From Actinomucor elegans (taxonomy: Eukaryota > Mucoromycota > Mucoromycetes > Mucorales > Mucoraceae): DNA of 64,000 nt. Every line of letters begins with the position of its first letter. Positions within the stretch are counted from its first letter, which is position 1. The stretch is taken from NCBI GenBank assembly GCA_026027325.1, contig JAMSLZ010000014.1, positions 558,001 through 622,000 on the forward strand, written 5' to 3'. The notes beneath the pieces are model-generated. The model was given only the letters and a program-made list of their open reading frames with translations. It ran no database searches and had not been told where the DNA came from. The position numbers were made by a program, and so were the translations under genes. This document shows positions 34,277 to 46,079 of this stretch, in pieces.

Positions 34277-36982
34277 TTAAGAATGAACAGTAATAATGAA
34301 GTGCAGGTCTATTATTCTTATTGGTATACGTAATAAATAAAAATGTTGCTTTCTATGCCCTTTCACTTGGAAGAAATCACCTCATTTCACTTAATCATTC
34401 ACACGCCTCGGAAAACCTAGGTTAGTCAATAGTGAATACGACCGACAAAAAGCATATGACGCATAATCTACTGGTTACACCACTCTCGGATAACTGATAT
34501 GACTCAAAAAAAAACCCATCTGGATTTGAAGCAGGTGGAGGAGACAGAACGCTATGACATTATTTTGTACGGATCCCTGCGTGCTGTGAAACAGCATGTC
34601 TTTGAAGTATTCTAATCCTTGCTTTATGAGAAAGTATGAATATTGCAGTTGGCTTATTCGAAGAAGTAAAGGTTTTCTATACTTTTCCCGGAAATTGTCG
34701 ATTTATCTCGGCTAGTTATTGATCCATCAACGAATTTGTAAAACTATTGAACGTTACCATCATAAGCTTCATTCAATCACCGCTACGGTTGCCAACTAGA
34801 GTACAATTTAACAAAGTGTATAACTTGAGAACGCAAGAAACAAGATTTGTATTGCAATTGAAGCCCCTAAAATGTCATTTATACTAGCAAGAGGAGTTAA
34901 AGGCCAACAGCAACAGTTACTATTACTTTATTACATTTATTGGCTATTGGGAATTTAAAATTGTACGTTGATTTTTTTTTATATCTGACATGGGGAATAT
35001 AGTAAAAAAATATCGATATGCGTGAATAGTATTAGCAAATGTTGTTCAAATTTCAATTGCTCATCGAATGGTACAGACACTTCCTCATCACTTTTTTTGT
35101 GTACTTATGGAGCCTCCTTTGACGAAACACCAATTTGTTCAGGTTTTCCAAATATGTCTGTAACTTATTGCCTTTGAGATAGTAAAATAAAAAACAAAAA
35201 CAAAAACAAAAATAAAAATTACAATAATGCAACTATAAATTATGATACGTTGATACTCACTATAAACCCTACTTCTAAACTGCCGTGTTCAAGCTGCATA
35301 AAAAGATCCAAAAGACTGTATCTGAAATCAGCTATTTTTTGAATATTACATTTCTCGACTCTTTCCAGTTCAATATCATATCTAATGTCTACTTATATAC
35401 GTTTGGAACGAACTGCTATATCAATTAGAACTTTTATTTGGGTTAAAGTGCCATGGATTGTAAAAATGCACGCATTTTATATAACCCAGATCAACGATCA
35501 ATGGTTCTTTCGATTAACCTTACTAGTATAATATCAAATTGGGTGACTTTCATATGATTAGGATTAGCTATTGGATTTAGTGAAACAACCATTCAGCCGC
35601 AGAACAATCAATACTTGTCACTATTTAGTAGCTCTGTATCCCCCAATACATGCCATTTTTTCCATTATTAAGCGTTGTTAAGCATACTATAATGCATTAT
35701 AATTATAAGGTCAATTGTCTTCAATCACAACAAGAAGTATTACTATTACAAAACTGAGAAGGAAACATTAAAGGCGCTGCTGTAGCCCATTAAAGTTATG
35801 GTCGTACTTAAACTAATGACTAATGAACCCATTTAAACTTGATAGTTTGGGATATACTAGCTTCTAGATATACATCAATGTATATATCTAATGTGCTTAG
35901 AATAAAAACCAATTATGAATTCTTCCTCTTTAGTATATTGAACTTATGTGATCAATAAAAAAAAGTCTTTCGCAAAACAAAAAGAGAGCAAGGGAAAATT
36001 AGCCATAAGAAGAGTATTTCCTTGGGTGTTTTTGTGAAATCATAAATTTCTAGCGCTTACACACTCTTCAATCAATTTGGGTTTAAAACCACATTTGCTA
36101 GATAGCACATATTCAGAATAAAGTACTACAACTACTGCATTTATTAATTGATCCAAATACTATAAGTGAATTACATTTTAATGATTGGTTGTAGATTATA
36201 TACTGATCTAATAATGATCTATTGATGCTTCGCTCAATTTTGACCACATGTTGGATCTGACAATTAATCAGTAGACAGAACGAACAGAATGGTCCCCAAT
36301 ATTTGTATATGTACTTGATAATTCTTTGAATAAGTCCCCTCAATAAAGTGCCGCTTTTTTTTTATAATCAGTGGGGAAAAAATGAAATACTATCACATTG
36401 ATGGGTTTCGACTTTTTTTTTAATCCAAAATGAGACATATCGTCTAATTATGTGGCTTTTCCTACCAATTCAACATTGTTAAAATATTGAGCTATCGAGG
36501 TTCAAATTGGAGACGTTCAGGCGAGAAGGTAGGCAGAATACTGCAAATATAAATGAACTATGAAACTGGGCTTTAATTAGGTTAAACAATGAGGTTCTAA
36601 ATAGCCTGTCCGTCTCTACGGTTAAAATTTGGTTTTTCTGTGTTTATATACTTGAAATAAAATGTCTGAGATTAAAAAAATGTGGCACTCTAGTTAATGA
36701 TTTTGCAGTTTAATTTGATGGCATATTCAGTATCATGCAAGAAACTGAGTGATATTTATAGCATATTCTCATATATGAAGCTCTTGGATATCGAGTATGT
36801 TTAAATAGTATGCTCAAAGCATTTTTCAATGTTTTTATTATGATTTTATAAGGATTTTATCTAATTTTTTTGGATTTTTTTTAAAAAAGAAAAAAAAAAA
36901 AAAAATGATCTTTTTGAAATATATATATAAATAAAAGGCGGAAATAATTTACAATAGTGAGGGCATATAGGGTTGTGCTTAT
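34277..36982. other. Long AT-rich spacer
   Basis: 2.7 kb between convergent genes with no supportable gene. It includes an A/AAAAC simple repeat at 35182-35218, one copy of a degenerate CCGGAAATTG-type motif (34688-34735), and several A- and T-runs near 36880-36904. Confidence 0.6.
35182..35218 (+). repeat. (AAAAAC)n simple repeat
   Basis: Several AAAAAC units followed by AAAAATAAAAA in an intergenic region. Low-complexity repeat without other features. Confidence 0.75.
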
Positions 36983-38107
36983 TTAAGCTTCATAGTTATG
37001 CTTTTGAAGGCAGTGTCTCACCAGGGCGTCTTTTCTGCTGAAAGCTGAAGAGCATTCTTTGCAGCTATAAGCACGCTCATGGTTATGCACAGTAGCAATG
37101 TGTCTTGTCAAGTCATGCTTGCGGTCAAAAGGCTTTTTGCATAGGTGGCAGGCAAAGTCTTTGCTTCTATTCTTATCATGTGTCTTAATATGTGTACCGA
37201 GATTGTAACGACGGTTAAACGTCGCATGGCAGATATCGCATTCAAACTTGCGGTCATCTTGATCATTAGAAGGTGTTACTTTGGCTCGTTTGTTCTTGGT
37301 GCTAGTCTTGCTGTCTTGATTCTTGCGTTTCTTGGAGACAGGCTCCACCACTGGTACAGGAGGCTGCATTGTGGAAGGTTCGTCTTGTAAATCAAAAATG
37401 CCATCGAAACAGTCGTCTTCAAACAATGTGACATTGAAGGACTGATCGGCCTGAATGTTGTTATTTAATGAATAGGAGGAAGTAGTGTCGTCAGAAGGAA
37501 GGGGAGGAAAGAGAGGGTCATAGGAATTGTCGGTAGTATTTAATACTAATTGATTAGGATCACCGTTAAAGGTTTCAACAGAATTCAATAGTTCAGACGA
37601 CACATCAGTTGAAGAAATAAGGGGAGTTTGAGCGAATAAATCGACAGTAGTGTTATCTTGCCATGGTATATCGTTTTTCAAGTAATTTGCTACTTGGATA
37701 TCATCTTGGGTTTGGTTTAGAGATGATTCAATATAAGGAGAGTAAGTCTGAAACTGAGCAAGGCTAGGTGTAAACACTGTAGCAGGTGTAAAAGGTGTAT
37801 TCATACAAGAATTATCCAAGAAGGGTGTATTCATCATAGGAGATTCATCAGCAGCTACTACAGCAGCAGCAGCAGGCGTAATATCTCCAATAAAAGCAGA
37901 TAAAGAGTTTTGTTTCACTGAAGAATCTTCTAAAGCATTTTTCATGACAATCAGTTTACATGCTTCTACAAATTCAGATACTACGTTGTACTCACCACCA
38001 AGATCTTGCCACACAAAGTCATATTCTTCGCTTTTGCGGTTGTTGTCCATCTTGATAGGTTCAAATAAAAAGTCGTGGAGTTCTTGAAAGTTAAATTGAG
38101 TGGCCAT
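36983..38107 (-). CDS. C2H2 zinc-finger transcription factor, Crz1-like finger array
   Basis: Intronless gene for 374 residues. The C-terminus carries three C2H2 fingers: FECDICHATFNRRYNLGTHI, FACHLCKKPFDRKHDLTRHI and YSCKECSSAFSRKDALVRHC. The order and recognition-helix residues (RRYNLGTHIKTH, RKHDLTRH, RKDALVRH) resemble calcineurin-responsive Crz1 proteins of fungi. Upstream is a basic stretch (SKKRKNQDSKTSTKNKRAK) suitable as a nuclear signal, and a long Asn/Gln/Ser/Thr- and acid-rich activation-type region. The N-terminal block (FQELHDFLFEPIKM, DLGGEYNVVSEFVEACKLIV) looks more structured. Calcineurin control is only an analogy; no sure docking motif was identified. DNA target unknown. 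Confidence 0.85.
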   Translation of the reverse strand: MATQFNFQELHDFLFEPIKMDNNRKSEEYDFVWQDLGGEYNVVSEFVEACKLIVMKNALEDSSVKQNSLSAFIGDITPAAAAVVAADESPMMNTPFLDNSCMNTPFTPATVFTPSLAQFQTYSPYIESSLNQTQDDIQVANYLKNDIPWQDNTTVDLFAQTPLISSTDVSSELLNSVETFNGDPNQLVLNTTDNSYDPLFPPLPSDDTTSSYSLNNNIQADQSFNVTLFEDDCFDGIFDLQDEPSTMQPPVPVVEPVSKKRKNQDSKTSTKNKRAKVTPSNDQDDRKFECDICHATFNRRYNLGTHIKTHDKNRSKDFACHLCKKPFDRKHDLTRHIATVHNHERAYSCKECSSAFSRKDALVRHCLQKHNYEA

Positions 38108-40915
38108 TTTGAGGTATGATGAATGCGATTGGATGTTTCTAGGGTGTATAATGATGGATAATTTTCCTCTGGAAATAACTAAAAAAAAAGGGTATACTAT
38201 GTATAAAAGTGAGGAAAAGTCAGAAAGAGAGGGATGATAAGAAAGAAAGGATGGAAACTTTTCTTGTTCACTTTTTATACTAGACCATTTTTGCGCAGCA
38301 AAACAAGGTCCGTGAAACCAGGGAATGAGTCACAAAGCCGAGATTCGCGCCTATGGTCTGCACTACCATCTGAGTGCGTCGATTCATTTGACTCCTATTA
38401 CACAGTAACCATAGCAACCAAGGACTGGCAAATGAGTGTGACGTACCCTTAATAGGTAAGTCATATTGGATTTGATGTGAACTCTCGCAGCATATTTTAT
38501 TAAATGAGCTTGATTTCATTAAATACAATTCTAAATGAAATTTACTTTTTCATATTATCTGAATAGGCCAATTGCTATCACTGACATATAGTAATTCTTT
38601 ATATCATTTTTTTTTCTCAGAAATAGCTTATTTTTAAAGCTTGAGGTTCAAATAGCACAAAAAAAGGCAAGAATTACTACTTTTGGGACGTTATATCGGT
38701 CACCTTAATGGGATGTATTGTTCCAATTATAACTTTTGTGTTGTACATAACCTTCAAGAGTTAAATAGCGCATGGGCTACGACTCTTTTCAGGGCCATTA
38801 TGACGTACCCTATACTGATTGTTATATGTTGCAATGGAATCCGTGTATTGATTTGAAGTATATCAAGTTTAAAAGCAACCATGTAGGACCCCCTTCTAGT
38901 ATAGTCTATAAAACGATACATTATGTATCTGAAATACAGTCGTACAAGTAGATCTGTCCGTGCCTTAAAACAATTGCAAAAAAAAGGATTACTTGTTTTA
39001 ATTGCAATCGTTTATGGTAGTTAATTACAAAAGCTAGATCATTTACTCTATTTTATAGAGTCATCTTGATAAATATGTTATATAAAGTCAACTGTTCTTA
39101 AATTCCTACTACTAACTACTGTTACGCGAACACTGTATACCAGGTTGACACTATTTGTGTATCCCAACCTCTTAAAACTAGACGTGTGTCAGTCTATGAT
39201 GTAGTAACGTGTGCAAACCTCAAAGCGGTAATTTAAAGTGTCTCTTTGCTTCGATTATTAAGCACTTTCTACTAAAAGGATATATAAAAAAATTTTAACA
39301 GGAAATCAAATCCCCTAAAATCGTACTTTTAAAAGATAATATTGTTGCATTACTATTATTCAATGTGTGATCGAGTCCTATACATATTTTACCAGGATAT
39401 TTTAAAAAGAATAAAAAGAATCAGTGCCAAGTTGACCTCAGCTTGGCTCTTTTTATCGTTTAATCTAGTGACCAATTAAAAAAATTTCTTGGCCTCTTCT
39501 GCAAGAAAGACATGCTTGTTTTCTCTTTAGATAAGCTATTTTGTTTAGTATAAGTTATAGTGCGAAGACTTGTACAGTTGGATGACCTTGTCGTGGCTTG
39601 ATAATTATGCATGCAATGGTTCTAAGACCCTTGTCATCCGACAGTTGGTCTATAGTAAATCTGATTGATAATAAATAGCTGCTATGTAACTAAATACCAC
39701 ATGATTTACCCATTTAACTTGTCTAAAAGACTCTTTTAAAAACTAGTGATATGGCCGTCTCTAATAATTATCACATTAACAGCAACCGGATTATACAAGC
39801 GAATATTTGATTAATTGGTTCAGTACCGGGACATCTACTCGAATCATCCTGGAGATAATATGTTTATTAGTGAATTTTTTGAGCAGATAGGCTATCGCTA
39901 AAATATTACCATCATCAGAATGGAGCATACTATTAAGAAAAAAGGTATTCAAACATACGAAACCAAGCAACATGCATGTTACGCGAGTAATGTATATGGG
40001 TGTGCAACAGAGCGTCATTCAACTCTACCATCTGTTTTTCCCAGCCTATCTGAAAACCCCCGATGTTCCCCGCAAACTGATCTACAAAGGTTCTAAGTTT
40101 TTGTTTTCATAAAGTCAACAAAGCTTCGTAGTGTTATCGATAACATTAAACCGTGAGTACATCGTCAGTGTCAAAGTATAAATCTATAACTAACGCATTG
40201 CTTACCTGTTATCTCTACAGTATCCTTATTACATATATTCATCTGAGCTTGAGTTACACTGCAATTTATGATCGGCCGTGCTTCGATTTCGTGATTGGTT
40301 GGAACTCTGAAAATTCATAGTAGTCTCAGCAAAGGTGTCCCAAAACGCAAACCATAAACAAGCAAAATATAATATAGCTTTGATTCCCCACTAATTTATA
40401 TAAACAAAATGCAGACCTTCGACTGAACATAGTTTTGTAGTGATATATAAATATATCATGCTGCTACATAACATGTATTATAAAGTGTTTTTTCATCTTA
40501 TAATCACTACTCATACTTTCAATCTATTATCAAATCATACCATCCGAAAACGACTTCAATTCTCTGCATATAATAAAAAAGAGATAACACACACATAATA
40601 TCTTGAGCTTGAAAATTTTATTTTATGAGCTTAAAAATTAGTATGACATGAGAATCGATGCACAAGATCTCGATTGATCTCGGCTCAATATCGCATCTGA
40701 TTAGTAGTCCAAGTTTGAAATGAGCTGCTGCACCCGTTCAAGCAATTGTTTAGCTTTATTACAATGAATAAGTGTTGAGTTATCAATTTTTATTAACTAA
40801 ATGTGCATTCTTTTGTCCCAAAAAATCAGTTTACACTGTTAAACAAGATAATTGATGCGCCTAGACTATTTGCCTCAAGATAAATTACATAATCGATACT
40901 TTTTTATTAACCCAT
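38108..40915. other. Long spacer with one dispersed-repeat copy
   Basis: 2.8 kb of AT-rich DNA with only short ORFs. A TATA-like GTATAAAAAG on the minus strand (38271-38280) lies about 165 bp upstream of the zinc-finger gene. A copy of the dispersed repeat lies at 40666-40731. A short GC hairpin at 39426-39447 is followed by T-rich DNA. Confidence 0.6.
40666..40731 (+). repeat. Dispersed intergenic repeat, copy 3
   Basis: GATCTCGATTGATCTCGGCT, then TCGCATCTGATTAGTAGTC (exactly shared with the copy at 49137), then AAATGAGCTGCTGCA. Preceded by GATGCACAA as in the copy at 56960 (GATGCATGC). Confidence 0.65.
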
Positions 40916-41627
40916 TTACTTTTGTTTCTTCGGGCTTGTCTTATTGGCAGTTACATTGAAATACAATAAATTCTTTATATCTATACCCAACTGAACCCAA
41001 CTAATCTCACCCTGTGACATATCCTTATCACTCTGTTTGTTTTGTTCTTTCAATTGAACTCTTTCAAGATACTCTGGTGTTTCCAAGTAATCCTTTAGGG
41101 CCTCGTAATTATAAAGATTTGCTTTGTAAAACATGTGCAGGAAACCACCGAGGATTGGTATCAAACTGAAAACAAAATCGATAGCGATATTCAGAATCAT
41201 ATGCATAAACAGCCATAAAGGAATACCAAATGTGGTTGATAGATAAACCACATAGAGAGACAAGAAGCTACTGATAGAGCCACCAAAAACAGGAATAAAG
41301 CCCTATATATATATATATATATAATATACATAGTGAATACTACTGATTATATCTAAAATACCATAAATCACTTACAAGGATCGAATCAATACCTAATGGA
41401 ATAGGTGAACTGGGCACTGCGCTATCTAACCATTGAGCTATTCTGCGTATCTTGTTCAAAAGCTTTCTTCTTTTGCGGTCAGACATATTGGATGCAGGCA
41501 AGGTTTGGTGCAAGTATGGGTATCGCTTGCTATATGAAGTGAGTTGATCTGTGCCACGTACTCGTACGGTCTCTACAAGCTCTGGTACATGCAAGTTTTC
41601 TGCTACTTTTCCTTTAACGTAGTTCAT
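40916..41627 (-). CDS. DUF4112-family membrane protein
   Basis: Exons 41627-41376 and 41302-40916 encode 212 residues. The core matches DUF4112: IAQWLDSAVPSSPIPLGIDS, then LGFIPVFGGSISSFLSLYVV, TFGIPLWLFMHMILNIAIDF and VFSLIPILGGFLHMFYKANL. Two amphipathic or membrane segments are implied by these blocks. The function of this family is not established. The intron contains an (AT)n tract (41305-41322) just before its acceptor. The start gives MNYVKGKVAENLHVPELVET. It lies 233 bp downstream of pus10 on the same strand. Confidence 0.88.
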
Positions 41628-41860
41628 TGTTGTTTAATAAGGGAGAGAAAGCATCCAGATATATAAACCTTTTTATATTTATTAGATAATAGAGATACAT
41701 GACATCACTTGAATATTCCGTCATTGATAGCTCATTTATATCAAACTGAGGCTGAAACCCTAGTGAGGTTTTTTTTTTTTTAAAAAAAAAAAAATGTAAA
41801 AATGTAAAGGGCGATCTATACATATATATGCACTGACCATCAGTACTAGTTTTTATTTTA

Positions 41861-43725
41861 TTAGTTTACACTAGAATAGACACGCTTATTATTCTCATTC
41901 GATTTGTCACTAGATTCTTCTGTCTGGACTTGTTCAACCGGTGGCCAAACCAAGTCTACGTCCATCACATCCAACTCCAAAAGATCAGCAGCATGGATTT
42001 GACCCACGGAAGCAAGATTAGGCATTGTTCTACCCAAATCGCCATGAACATATTCTTTAATATAGGTACCAGCCTGTGTATGTAGCTTCAAGACACCAAA
42101 ACGAGCTTCGGGACTATTCATATCCACATCAGGATGTAGTCTAGCAATCGTCGATGTATGAATCTCTTTGGGTCGAATAGCAGCCGATCTTCGTTGAAAT
42201 ACTCGTATTGGTGTATTTTGCTTGATTGTAAATGGCTTTGTTCCAACTTGATTGATACGTTCCATGACCTCGTCTGTCAAGGGCTCAGATAACCAAACCA
42301 AAGCTCTATATCTTTTGGTTTTAGTCTCTTCCCCTTCCTTGATAATGCTGGTATATTCTGGCTTGATGAATGTCAAGTGTCGTACTTGCACATTGTTTTT
42401 ATGTATGGCTTGATTATTGATCTCATCTTCTATTTGTTGGTATTGTTCGTCTGTTAAGCGAGGTGTTCTTGGGTTGATCAATTCCAAGTAAAAAGGTCTT
42501 CCAGTATCCAACATACGCACATTCGCATCTTCACGACCGGCCGTAACAAACTTGGTATCGTCTGCACGATGGTATTTGCGAATAATGTCTGCAAAGCATT
42601 CAGAAACGGAATATTCGGCCAACTTTTGCCCTTTGATGGCCCAAGGTGTTTGGCTGTATTCTCTGGAAAACTTCAGATAACGTCCTCCAACATGAGAAGA
42701 TGCGTTTAATAAAACTACAGAATCAAATTTGGCTCTTTCAGTAGGAGCAATCGGAGGCACGGCAGTGAATCTAATATACTATTTAGTATAATCGTTTCTA
42801 TCAAGGATGCTATACATACTCTTTTGCTTCCTCGCTATTCAATTGCTTTAAAGCCTCTACAATACAGGATCTTGAATCACCAACAGTAACTCGGATTTTC
42901 TACTCAAAAGTACTCAGTACACCATATATTCACCTTTAAATTCCAATTTACCTTTTGTCTAATGGTGCGAATGTTCAATAATGGCTCCTTTAACTGAGTC
43001 AAAAACAAATGTTCTTTACAAGTAGCCTCATGCCCAATCACCACTGTCATACGTAAAGAAGCATCGGCATCCAAATGAAGCCCAGACTTTTCCTTCAGCT
43101 TGATACCAAACAGATACTTGAAAAAGTCCTTTGGGTCCCTCACATTCATATCTTTCCAAATACGGACAAGATCTTGGGTATACTCTTGATCTGCATATTG
43201 AGCCAACAATGTATTGATCGCATGTACTTTGAGCAAATGATCACGAGGTAAAATACTGACGGGCAAAGTGCATGTCAAGCAACAGCTATCTACCTTGTAA
43301 TCCTCTTTTCTAAGCTTCTCAACCACATCATCTACAAACGAATCCGCATATTGAATGGAGCCTAAACAAGCTGTACATACTGCGTTTTCGTCAAAAGGCT
43401 TTAAAGATCGCTGGCGATCGCTTATTAAGAGTTGATTGAAAGCTTCATAAAGATCCTATATCGATACATTAGATTGGTGGTTTTTTGTGGAGTTGATCTC
43501 AGCTTTATTCACCTTTTCTTCAAGAGCATAAGGGCTGAAATGAGCACAGCCGAGGTAACGAAGGCAGCAACGTAAACAACATTGATTGGAATAAAGAATC
43601 TCGGTAATAGTCAAGGCTGATTTGAACGCAAGCGTCTGATCTCGGTTGAGTCGACTTTCAAATAGAAACTGTTGCACTTGATCTAAAGCTGACATGGTCG
43701 ATGCGAACAGAAAAGTGGATTCCAT
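41861..43725 (-). CDS. pus10: tRNA pseudouridine synthase Pus10
   Basis: Archaeal/eukaryotic enzyme that makes pseudouridine 54/55 in tRNA; the human protein also acts in microRNA processing. Exons 43725-43513, 43455-42952, 42899-42820, 42770-41861 give 568 residues. The N-terminal zinc module has CCLRCCLRYLG and, later, CTACLG. The catalytic domain begins around FTAVPPIAPTERAKF and contains GREDANVRMLDTGRPFYLEL with the catalytic Asp, followed by YRALVWLSEP and the C-terminal TQAGTYIKEYVHGDLGRTMP. Start at MESTFLFAS was chosen for its A-rich context; in-frame ATGs at 43764 and 43695 are alternatives. A different-frame ATG ORF starting at 43849 overlaps the start and could act as a uORF if transcribed. 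Pus10 is absent from yeasts. Confidence 0.93.
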
Positions 43726-46079
43726 TTTTTTTTTGAAATTTTTTTTCTTGTTTTTTGATTGCACGCACAGTCACTTTTGCTCTCTTGGTAACCAAAATGC
43801 GTGGAGATAAATGGTCTTTTGGACAGTTGATGATAGCATACAGTGCCATTTTATGGTCGTTTATAGTATAAGGTTGACGATTATCAAGGAACGCTATGAA
43901 GCATTTGATATGGGTCGGTCTAACAAAGCTAATAGGAAAAAAAAGTCGCTGGAAATAGGCTTACTCCTGAAGGGACATTGGGATTTTTGACCTCTGTTGG
44001 TAATTAAAATTAATGTTCAAGAGTAACTATATTATAAGTAAAACATACATAGCTTGGGACAACTTCTATAGTTGATATCCTTCACATTTTGTGCAGGAAC
44101 CATCACGACTTGGCTTATAGCTCAAAAATTACAGTTAACCAATAATTTTTAATTTTAAGCATTATCATAGAGGATCAATCCCAATACAACTCCATCATAG
44201 TAGTATGTAACAGGAGCTTTTCTTTGAAATTCAATCATGCGTAACTGTAATACTTCAAACATTAAATTTTCATAATAAGACCTTCTAGAAATAACGTGTA
44301 GCTCCATATATACAATGCTTAGCATTCTTAATTTATTATAGTGGCCTTTTTTTTTTGAAGATAATTGGTATTTAGAGTGCACTATCAAGGGCTTTTTTTA
44401 TTACTTGGTATGTTTCTAACATACTAAGAACAAGCCTATGATAAATGTCGACGTCTAGCTTTCCCCAGTTTTCGTGGATAGTTGCGTCCAATTCTTTGAG
44501 AGTCGATCTGTTATCTGCGCTTCTCAATACACTTTCTCAAGTAACGCTGAGAATTTTCAATGGGGGTTTAGATTTGGACTTTTCACAGGCCAAAAATCAA
44601 AACGCTTAGTCTTTGTCTTGCTCTACTGCTAACGAACAAATGAGCCTGTACGTCAGGGGGTGTAATCTTGCCATTTCTTTTTTTTTTTGAGTGAGTTTAT
44701 GAATTTAGGATATCAAGCGCCCAATCGAGGTTTTAATAAATGTACTTCAGTGGCGGATTCACATCAACTGATTTTCCAACTTGACTCAGGAAACTTTTGG
44801 TTATGAGGGATATCTGGGAACTGATAAACATTAAGTGTTGTATATATTCAGAACTTATAAAGAACCCCGTGGCTTTCTCAGTACAGATTCCAATACCAAA
44901 AGATTCTAAGACTTCGCTGAAGTCCAGTAACGACTTGTTTCTTTGGATACATAAAAAATTAAGGCAATTCCATCGTAGTAACTTTGACATTACTATCCTC
45001 TGTCCCTAAAGAGAAACACTTTGGGTTTGGATTATTTGGAAATAAGGCAGCCATCAAGTAGATTGTTACTATCTAATTCTGGGACAATATAATCTTCTAG
45101 ACAACGGTGAAGGCCATACACTTAGAATAACGCACGTGTGTACATTGAAATGATGGCTCTTCCAAACAATCATACATTATTGATCAGTATAGTTCTCTTT
45201 ATATTAGGGTAAGAAGTGAGTAAAAAATGCATTATTTATGTTACAAACTTATCTGTCACATTTCATGTTTAATACACCTCCCAAGATGAAAAGTTATCAT
45301 TTACATAACTTTTCAGTTGCCACTTTTCAAAACTTATTGCCACATTTAGAGATAACACATTCACTAGTTTTGAGTACCTCGACAAAAAAAAAAAAAAAAA
45401 GATCGCAATGACGAAACTAAAAGAGCACACATAGGGAAACTAGGAAATTTCCTTATAAGGTGATTTACAAAGGTTCGCATAACGGTGTGCCTATCTTCCC
45501 AGTTAATTCAAGAATGAGTCACTGCGCTTATAAGGATAAATATCTCGACCGACCTTGATAAAAGGGCGTATCTAATAAGTATAGAATACTTGGGGCGAGC
45601 TGATGTATTTATTAGAACTTTTGTTAACTTAAAGGACAGTCAACATATAATATACGTCACCAATGAAAAGAAAATTGTATGCATTTTGCATAATATAGAT
45701 CTAATAATGTGTAGGTCTATGAATCGGTTTGGGTTTAAATACAGCATTTATTATGTATTCCATGCTCTGAATGAGTTTGCTAGGTTTGGAGAGTTTTGTG
45801 CTGATTAGTGTCCAACGTATCCCACCCGCCAAACTTCTAGGTTTAGGTAAAGCTTTCAATAAACTGTACTTGATGCATCCGTGAACTTCTTTATCATGTT
45901 TGCATTTAAGCTTTAGATAAACGAAAAGGCAAACCCTTAATTCACAGTGTCTGTAAACAATATTATGGTATTATAAAACAAGGATTTATTTTTCAATTTT
46001 TAGGGTAATATATAGACATTAATTCTAAATACAAGATAACAAAAGAGAGAAAAAAAAGGGCAGGGGATATATTTATTAT
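43726..46079. other. Spacer with one dispersed-repeat copy
   Basis: 2.35 kb between pus10 and allantoinase, with short unconvincing ORFs only. Contains A- and T-runs (44350-44358, 45385-45400) and a diverged repeat copy at 45541-45604. Confidence 0.6.
45541..45604 (+). repeat. Dispersed intergenic repeat, copy 4 (diverged)
   Basis: TATCTCGACCGACCTTGATA, GGGCGTATCTAATAAGTATA and GCGAGCTGATG follow the same block order as the other copies, with a diverged middle. Confidence 0.5.

Noticed and set aside
39426..39455. GCCAAG/CTTGGC hairpin followed by T-rich DNA
   Set aside because: Six-bp stem with a ten-base loop and only five T; no gene ends here and fungi do not use such terminators.
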